Source of the DNA: Suillus spraguei
Taxonomy: Eukaryota > Basidiomycota > Agaricomycetes > Boletales > Suillaceae
Length of the DNA stretch: 19,807 nucleotides
Direction of reading: 5' to 3'
Assembly: GCA_016800925.1 (NCBI GenBank)
Contig: JABCPU010000972.1
Location: forward strand, 1-19,807
The position numbers and the translations under genes were made by a program. The notes below the pieces were generated by a model. The model was not told the DNA's origin. It saw only the letters and a program-made list of their open reading frames with translations, and made no database searches. Below are positions 16,424 through 19,807 of the stretch, piece after piece. The number at the start of each line of letters is the position of its first letter. The stretch's first letter is position 1.

Positions 16424-16515
16424 TTAGGCGCGGTTTCTTCTTCGGCAGACGATGCCTTCACTTGCGCTGGTTTCGGTGCTTCTTTACAGTTTCTAGCCAT
16501 GTGGTGAATACCGAC
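16378..16515 (-). pseudogene. gag: Gag C-terminal remnant with half zinc knuckle, element B
   Basis: In a frame different from the gag ORF, the minus strand reads VGIHHMARNCKEAPKPAQVK and ends KEGKGF before TAG 16380-16378. HMARNC is the second half (H-X4-C) of a CCHC zinc knuckle; the first half (C-X2-C) is absent. It is joined directly to capsid sequence from the upstream frame, so an internal deletion removed the region between. Confidence 0.75.
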
Positions 16516-17078
16516 TTTTGTTTGAAGGATGCAACGTATTCTGGAACAGAACTAGATCCTTGCCTAAGGGTCTCTAATTCTCTGATGGCCTTCGCTTCTT
16601 TGTTCTCATCTTTAAACATGCGTGAGAACTCCTCTAAGAATTCATTGAAGTCCAATTCTCCTGCAGCTTGTTTCTTAACGTAAGGTTCCGCCCATTTTCC
16701 GGCATTTCCCTTAAGATAAGACAACATTAAGCTGAGATGTTGTTGTTGCGTTGCGTTGGGATATTGTGTGAGGTAAAGAGATACTTGTGCCAGGAATGTT
16801 TCGACATCGATGGAGTCTTTTCCTCCAGTGAACTCTGTTGGCTTCGCAATTTTGGGAGTTCCTCCTGTTGATGTTGGTTTTGCTTCCAGTTCATCAATTC
16901 TTTCCCTATATTGACGAAGTTCTTCATGGAGTTTTTCGTTCTGGTCTTGTAAGACATCGTTCATATTCCTGAGTCTTTGAACTTGCTCTTGGACTGGAGC
17001 AATCGCAACATTGATAGCATTTGCGATATACTCAGCCAGGGCTTGTTCATTGTGAATGGTAGTGGTGGGAGCAGACAT
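16458..17078 (-). pseudogene. gag: Gag of element B, capsid part, with internal deletion
   Basis: A 206-codon frame begins at 17078, the first ATG after an ATG-free leader. Residues 25-65 form a coiled coil (PVQEQVQRLRNMNDVLQDQN, then ELRQYRERIDELEA). The capsid region follows from about residue 80 (PTEFTGGKDSIDVETFLAQV, then LSYLKGNAGKWAEPYV, then LEEFSRMFKDENKEAKAIRE, then LRQGSSSVPEYVASFKQ). This is the Retrotrans_gag fold pattern, where SFKQ would continue for about 100 or more residues. Here the frame passes into unrelated residues and stops at 16458. The missing section includes the C-terminal capsid and half the zinc knuckle, so the particle protein is defective. Confidence 0.88.
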
Positions 17079-17851
17079 AGTACCAGTTGTATTCTGGAAC
17101 CCGATTTACTGATGTCTGTGGTTGACTAGTCGTAACGGTCAACCCGAGTAGGAAAGATGATGAAAAGGAAATGGGAAAAGAGGTATGTAAATGGAAAACT
17201 GAGCGGTCCCCGATATCTGATCGGATCTACCACGTACTCAGGTCCTAAAGGGTTCTTTAATCAACCCAACTAGGCGCTTCCCTATTTACTAACTAGGAAA
17301 ACTATAGTAAAGGTTTTTGTGATCTTCCAAGTGGGAAAAACTCGAGGGACACGGTGCTCTTCCAGCCGAAGCTTACAAGCGACCAGTCTATCTTGAACAA
17401 TGAGACAATTCCACTAAATACTTCGAAGAAGACTAGACCTTCTATCGTATGAAGAGAAAACTATCGTAAAAAAGAAACTATCGTAGAGCTCAGCAGGCAG
17501 GGTCTTGGCCAGCACTGAGGTCACGGATCGAACACCTAATGTTGCTCGTCCACCGTCTACTAGCAGCAGCAATGTAAGGGCTGGGCCTGGTAGAGGTCTA
17601 CTAACTACAAAAGACGATTGGTAGAAATGCGCTCAAATGAGCAAAGGGGAGAAGAAAGATTGCGACTTTTTAGGGTCGGGCAAGACAAAACGTTTTGTAC
17701 TAGCCTGCAAGTGCAAGTGCCTTTACACGCGTACAGAAGATGATAAGAGACTTTTGAGAGTCGTCTACAACGGTACTATCGTTGAAGAGGAATCCAAAAA
17801 GAAAAGTATGCAGCGGTATGCGAGTCGGAGTCCCCTAAAGTTCAAACCTAA
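17079..17851 (-). other. ATG-free 5' leader of element B
   Basis: This is the 773 bp between the 5' LTR and the gag start. On the sense strand there is no ATG from the inferred transcription start (17977) to the gag ATG (17078); the plus strand has no CAT from 17079 to 18015. ACGATAGTTT is repeated at about 17460-17485. Small plus-strand ORFs (for example 17637-17876) are antisense and have no recognisable product. Confidence 0.8.
17839..17849 (-). other. Self-primer binding site, element B
   Basis: In sense orientation AGGTTTGAACT lies two bases inside the 5' LTR. It is the exact complement of AGTTCAAACCT (17977-17967), the inferred transcript start. The complementarity stops at exactly 11 nt on both sides. 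Confidence 0.78.
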
Positions 17852-18320
17852 TGTCACAACCCACAAAACGAATTAACGCTAGGGCAGAGACTAGGACTCA
17901 AACTAAGGTATCACAGAGGAAGAGAAGAGCAAGGACGTCTTGGATTGCTACAGATGTAGATACAAGAGGTTTGAACTAAAGAACTACTACAGCGAAACTA
18001 GCTAAACTATATACACATATTGAAACTGAGATATAAACTGAGTTTGAAACTACTAGCCATCATAAAATAGAAATGAGAATCGTACGATGTGATGATTGTG
18101 ACATTGTTATGACATCATATTCTAGAAGGTTCTAAGATCACGTGACACTATCTTATCTTATCCGATAGCATCATAAAAGATCTCTTCATCTTCATCAGGA
18201 AGTTCGGTTATAGAAGCGGTTATAGGGATTTCAATGGAGTTTGTGTTTGTCTTAGCGCTGGTTTAGACGCTTTAGGGAAATTGAGGAAAGAGTAATGATT
18301 TGTATTTGGAATTCGTGACA
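17852..18320 (-). repeat. 5' LTR of element B
   Basis: This 469-bp LTR has TGTCAC/GTGACA ends and is nearly identical to 12126-12596. The sense start is at 18320. U3 spans about 343 bp to the inferred start at 17977. The plus-strand ORF at 18300-18542 overlaps its edge only because the interrupted family C gag resumes at 18321. Confidence 0.95.
17967..18013 (-). promoter_or_regulatory. LTR promoter and inferred transcription start, element B
   Basis: In sense orientation TATATAG (18013-18007) lies 36 bp upstream of AGTTCAAACCT (17977-17967). The latter is perfectly complementary to the PBS and begins an ATG-free leader. The same pair occurs in the 3' LTR. Confidence 0.7.
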
Positions 18321-19495
18321 ATGAGCGACATAGGTCAAAGTATCTCCACCCGTCAAGTCAGACCGGATCCGATAACACCAACTCGGAACCCGGATAACCC
18401 AGAATCCAATTCGCGCCTGACCATTCGCTTTGATGATGAGCTGCGCAGTAACCCACCAGATGATGAAGTTGATGATCCGGACAACGAGGACCTGGATGAC
18501 GAAGAAGATAAAATCCACCTGAGCCTCAGGACCGGGTCCTAGCCCAACTATCCGTAGCCATTAACCACCTCGCTCGCAGTAGCCGTCGCACCCCCACCTC
18601 GGATGATAGCAAAGTCAAAATCCATGAGCCAGATACCTTTGATGGGTCCAAACCTCACAAGCTCCGGGCATTCTTCGTCCAATGTGAGCTCAACTTCCAG
18701 AGCAAACCTAGCGCTTTCCGTTCCGGACGCGCTAGAGTCAATTTCGCCCAATCCTACCTTAAGGGTATGGCTCTCGAGTGGTTTGAACCGGACCTCCTTT
18801 CGGACGGATATAGCAACTGTCCGGAATGGATGGATGACTACTCCGAGTTCATGCTCGAGCTCCAAACCAATTTCGGACCACACGATCCCTCCGGAGACGC
18901 AGAGATGCAGTTAGAACAACTCCACATGCGTGACAGACAACGTATCAACAAGTACGTTGTAGAATTCCAGCGACTTGCCTCCCAAGTACACGAATGGGAG
19001 ACGGAGCCTACGACGCCAATTCTACAATGGACTTCCGGCCCGAATCAAAGATGAGATTAGTCGCATGGGTAAGCCCACTACCCTTTCGGAGTTCAAGACT
19101 CTCGCCCAGACCATCGACGCCCGTTACTGGGAACGGAGGGGCGAAGTCACCCGAGAGAGTAGAACCACCTCTTCCAATCCTCCCAGGCAGTCAACATCTG
19201 ACCGGACGAATTCCAACTCATCCGGATCCGATATGCCCAAATTCAGTAAACCACATCCTCCACAACATCCTCTGCCCCAAAAAGTTTCGGATCTCCTAGC
19301 GTTGTTGGTGCGGACGGAAAGCTAACCACCCAGGAGCGTCAGAGACGTATTGACAAAAGGCTCTGTATGTTCTGCGGCGGACCTGGTCACACTGCCCGGG
19401 AATGCACCAAATCCACTTTGCGCGCTGCCAAAGGCTGCGCTACTGTGCTCACTCCGGAAACGGAACCGGAAGCCTCGGATGAGGCAAAAAATTAG
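18321..19495 (+). pseudogene. gag: Gag of family C element, main part (frameshifted)
   Basis: This continues from 12125. It has an acidic segment (DDEVDDPDNEDLDDEEDK), a one-base loss near 18519, then capsid (IHEPDTFDGSKPHKLRAFF, then QSYLKGMALEWFEPDLL, then DRQRINKYVVEFQRLAS). Two one-base losses follow near 19000-19015 (GGGG to GGG, CCC to CC), then RRQFYNGLPARIKDEISRM and LAQTIDARYWERRGE. Another shift lies near 19265. The CX2CX4HX4C zinc knuckle CMFCGGPGHTAREC is at 19364-19405, and gag ends at TAG 19493-19495. Only single-base indels separate it from an intact frame. Confidence 0.88.
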
Positions 19496-19531
19496 TCCGC
19501 GACCCTCCTGACTCCGTACGGGATGAGGGTC
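19486..19531 (+). promoter_or_regulatory. -1 ribosomal frameshift signal, gag/pol of family C
   Basis: The gag frame reads GCA AAA AAT TAG: the X_XXY_YYZ heptamer AAAAAAT (19486-19492) followed directly by the stop. After 8 nt, GACCCTC (19501-19507) pairs perfectly with GAGGGTC (19525-19531), 7 bp with a 17-nt loop. The -1 frame is open from here into the protease. Function is inferred. Confidence 0.68.
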
Positions 19532-19807
19532 ACGTTGGCCCAACCCGTGCAACGGAACTACGACTCAACGCTGTAACTCTTCCTGATCTGAACTCTCTGT
19601 GTCCATATGTCTCTCTTCCATCTTTCTCCAATATATCTGACTTTCCGGCCCTCATAGACTGTGGTTCCTCCCACTGCTTCATAGGACACTGATTTCGTCC
19701 AAGAACATAAAAATTCCTACCTATCAGATTCCTCTGCTTCCGCTCCATTTATTTGATGGTACATGCAATAACAATATTGTCGAAGCCATAAACTTATCCG
19801 TCGATTT
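19490..19807 (+). pseudogene. pol: Pol N-terminus with protease, family C (partial, right edge)
   Basis: From the slip site the -1 frame reads KLVRDPPDSVRDEGHVGPTR, then LNAVTLPDLNSL, then the retropepsin active site ALIDCGSSHCFI (DCG at 19657-19665). One extra base near 19684 and another in the A run near 19709-19713 break the frame. Correcting for them, DFVQEHK and IPTYQIPLLPLHLFDG follow. The sequence ends at the window edge within the protease domain. Confidence 0.85.

Larger units (their letters stand above)
12126..18320 (-). mobile_element. Element B: near-complete Ty3/Gypsy chromovirus, minus strand
   Basis: The element is 6195 bp, flanked by ATGAG at 12121-12125 and 18321-18325, with LTRs at 12126-12596 and 17852-18320. 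In sense order (right to left): 5' LTR, PBS, 773-bp leader, gag, -1 frameshift signal, pol (protease, reverse transcriptase, RNase H, integrase, chromodomain), 3' LTR. Comparing the LTRs by eye gives about two substitutions and four single-base indels, so insertion is recent. Defects: an internal deletion in gag, one frameshift in integrase and one TGA before the chromodomain. It sits antisense inside the family C gag. Confidence 0.95.
11187..19807 (+). mobile_element. Family C Ty3/Gypsy element, interrupted by element B, runs off right edge
   Basis: The 5' LTR ends at 11956, followed by PBS 11959-11969 and the gag ATG at 12007. The gag is split by the 6.2-kb element B after codon 39 and resumes at 18321. 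Its zinc knuckle is at 19364-19405 and the gag stop at 19493, followed by a -1 frameshift site and the protease (19657 on). The rest of pol and the 3' LTR lie outside the window. Several one-base indels disrupt gag and the protease region. Confidence 0.85.

Noticed and set aside
17637..17876. 79-codon plus-strand ORF in the element B leader
   Set aside because: It is antisense to the leader, lysine-rich and runs into the LTR. It is explained by base composition and the lack of sense-strand ATGs.
18252..18883. Minus-strand ORFs opposite the family C gag
   Set aside because: They are antisense to a well-supported capsid coding sequence and cross the element B boundary; no domain was seen.

Overview
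The window looks like repeat-rich, heterochromatin-like nuclear DNA from a fungus, most likely a mushroom-forming basidiomycete. Three things suggest this: several Ty3/Gypsy LTR retrotransposons of the chromovirus (Tf1/sushi-like) type, a 57-bp candidate spliceosomal intron, and one gene fragment that resembles, from memory, a family of uncharacterised Agaricomycete proteins. I see no intact host gene, tRNA, rRNA or CRISPR array.

Layout. 1-5407 is old retroelement debris, mostly on the minus strand. It holds tracts rich in a GCGGTA motif, a decayed Gag-like gene (4309 to 3626), a tRNA-type primer-binding site and an LTR (4438-5407). Two solo LTRs of family A are inserted in it in opposite orientation (1719-2192 and 2577-3051), each with a perfect 5-bp target duplication. 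5408-5634 is a piece of a family C LTR. 5635-9348 is a decayed family A element: 5' LTR, gag, protease, a large deletion removing reverse transcriptase, RNase H and the integrase core, integrase C-terminus with chromodomain, then an unusual third ORF and no 3' LTR. 9440-10455 holds two kinds of degenerate tandem repeat. 10584-11186 is a host-gene fragment cut off by the LTR of a family C element, which runs off the right edge. Element B (12126-18320, minus strand, TSD ATGAG) is inserted in the family C gag and is complete from LTR to LTR.

How the parts work together. All three Gypsy families show the same expression and priming design. (1) A TATA box lies 33-36 bp upstream of an 11-nt sequence that is complementary to the 11 nt just inside the 5' LTR (perfect in B and C, 10/11 in A). 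This is the arrangement used in Tf1 self-primed reverse transcription. (2) The leader from that inferred start to the gag ATG has no ATG in B and C. (3) gag ends in a slippery heptamer followed directly by a stop codon, a 5-8 nt spacer and a hairpin, with pol in the -1 frame. These independent signals agree on the transcription start, gag start and gag-pol boundary of each element.

Decay. All eleven in-frame nonsense codons found in the element A, B and debris genes are TGA, as expected for CGA to TGA (CpG deamination). Element B is young: its LTRs differ by about two substitutions and four one-base indels, and its catalytic residues are present.
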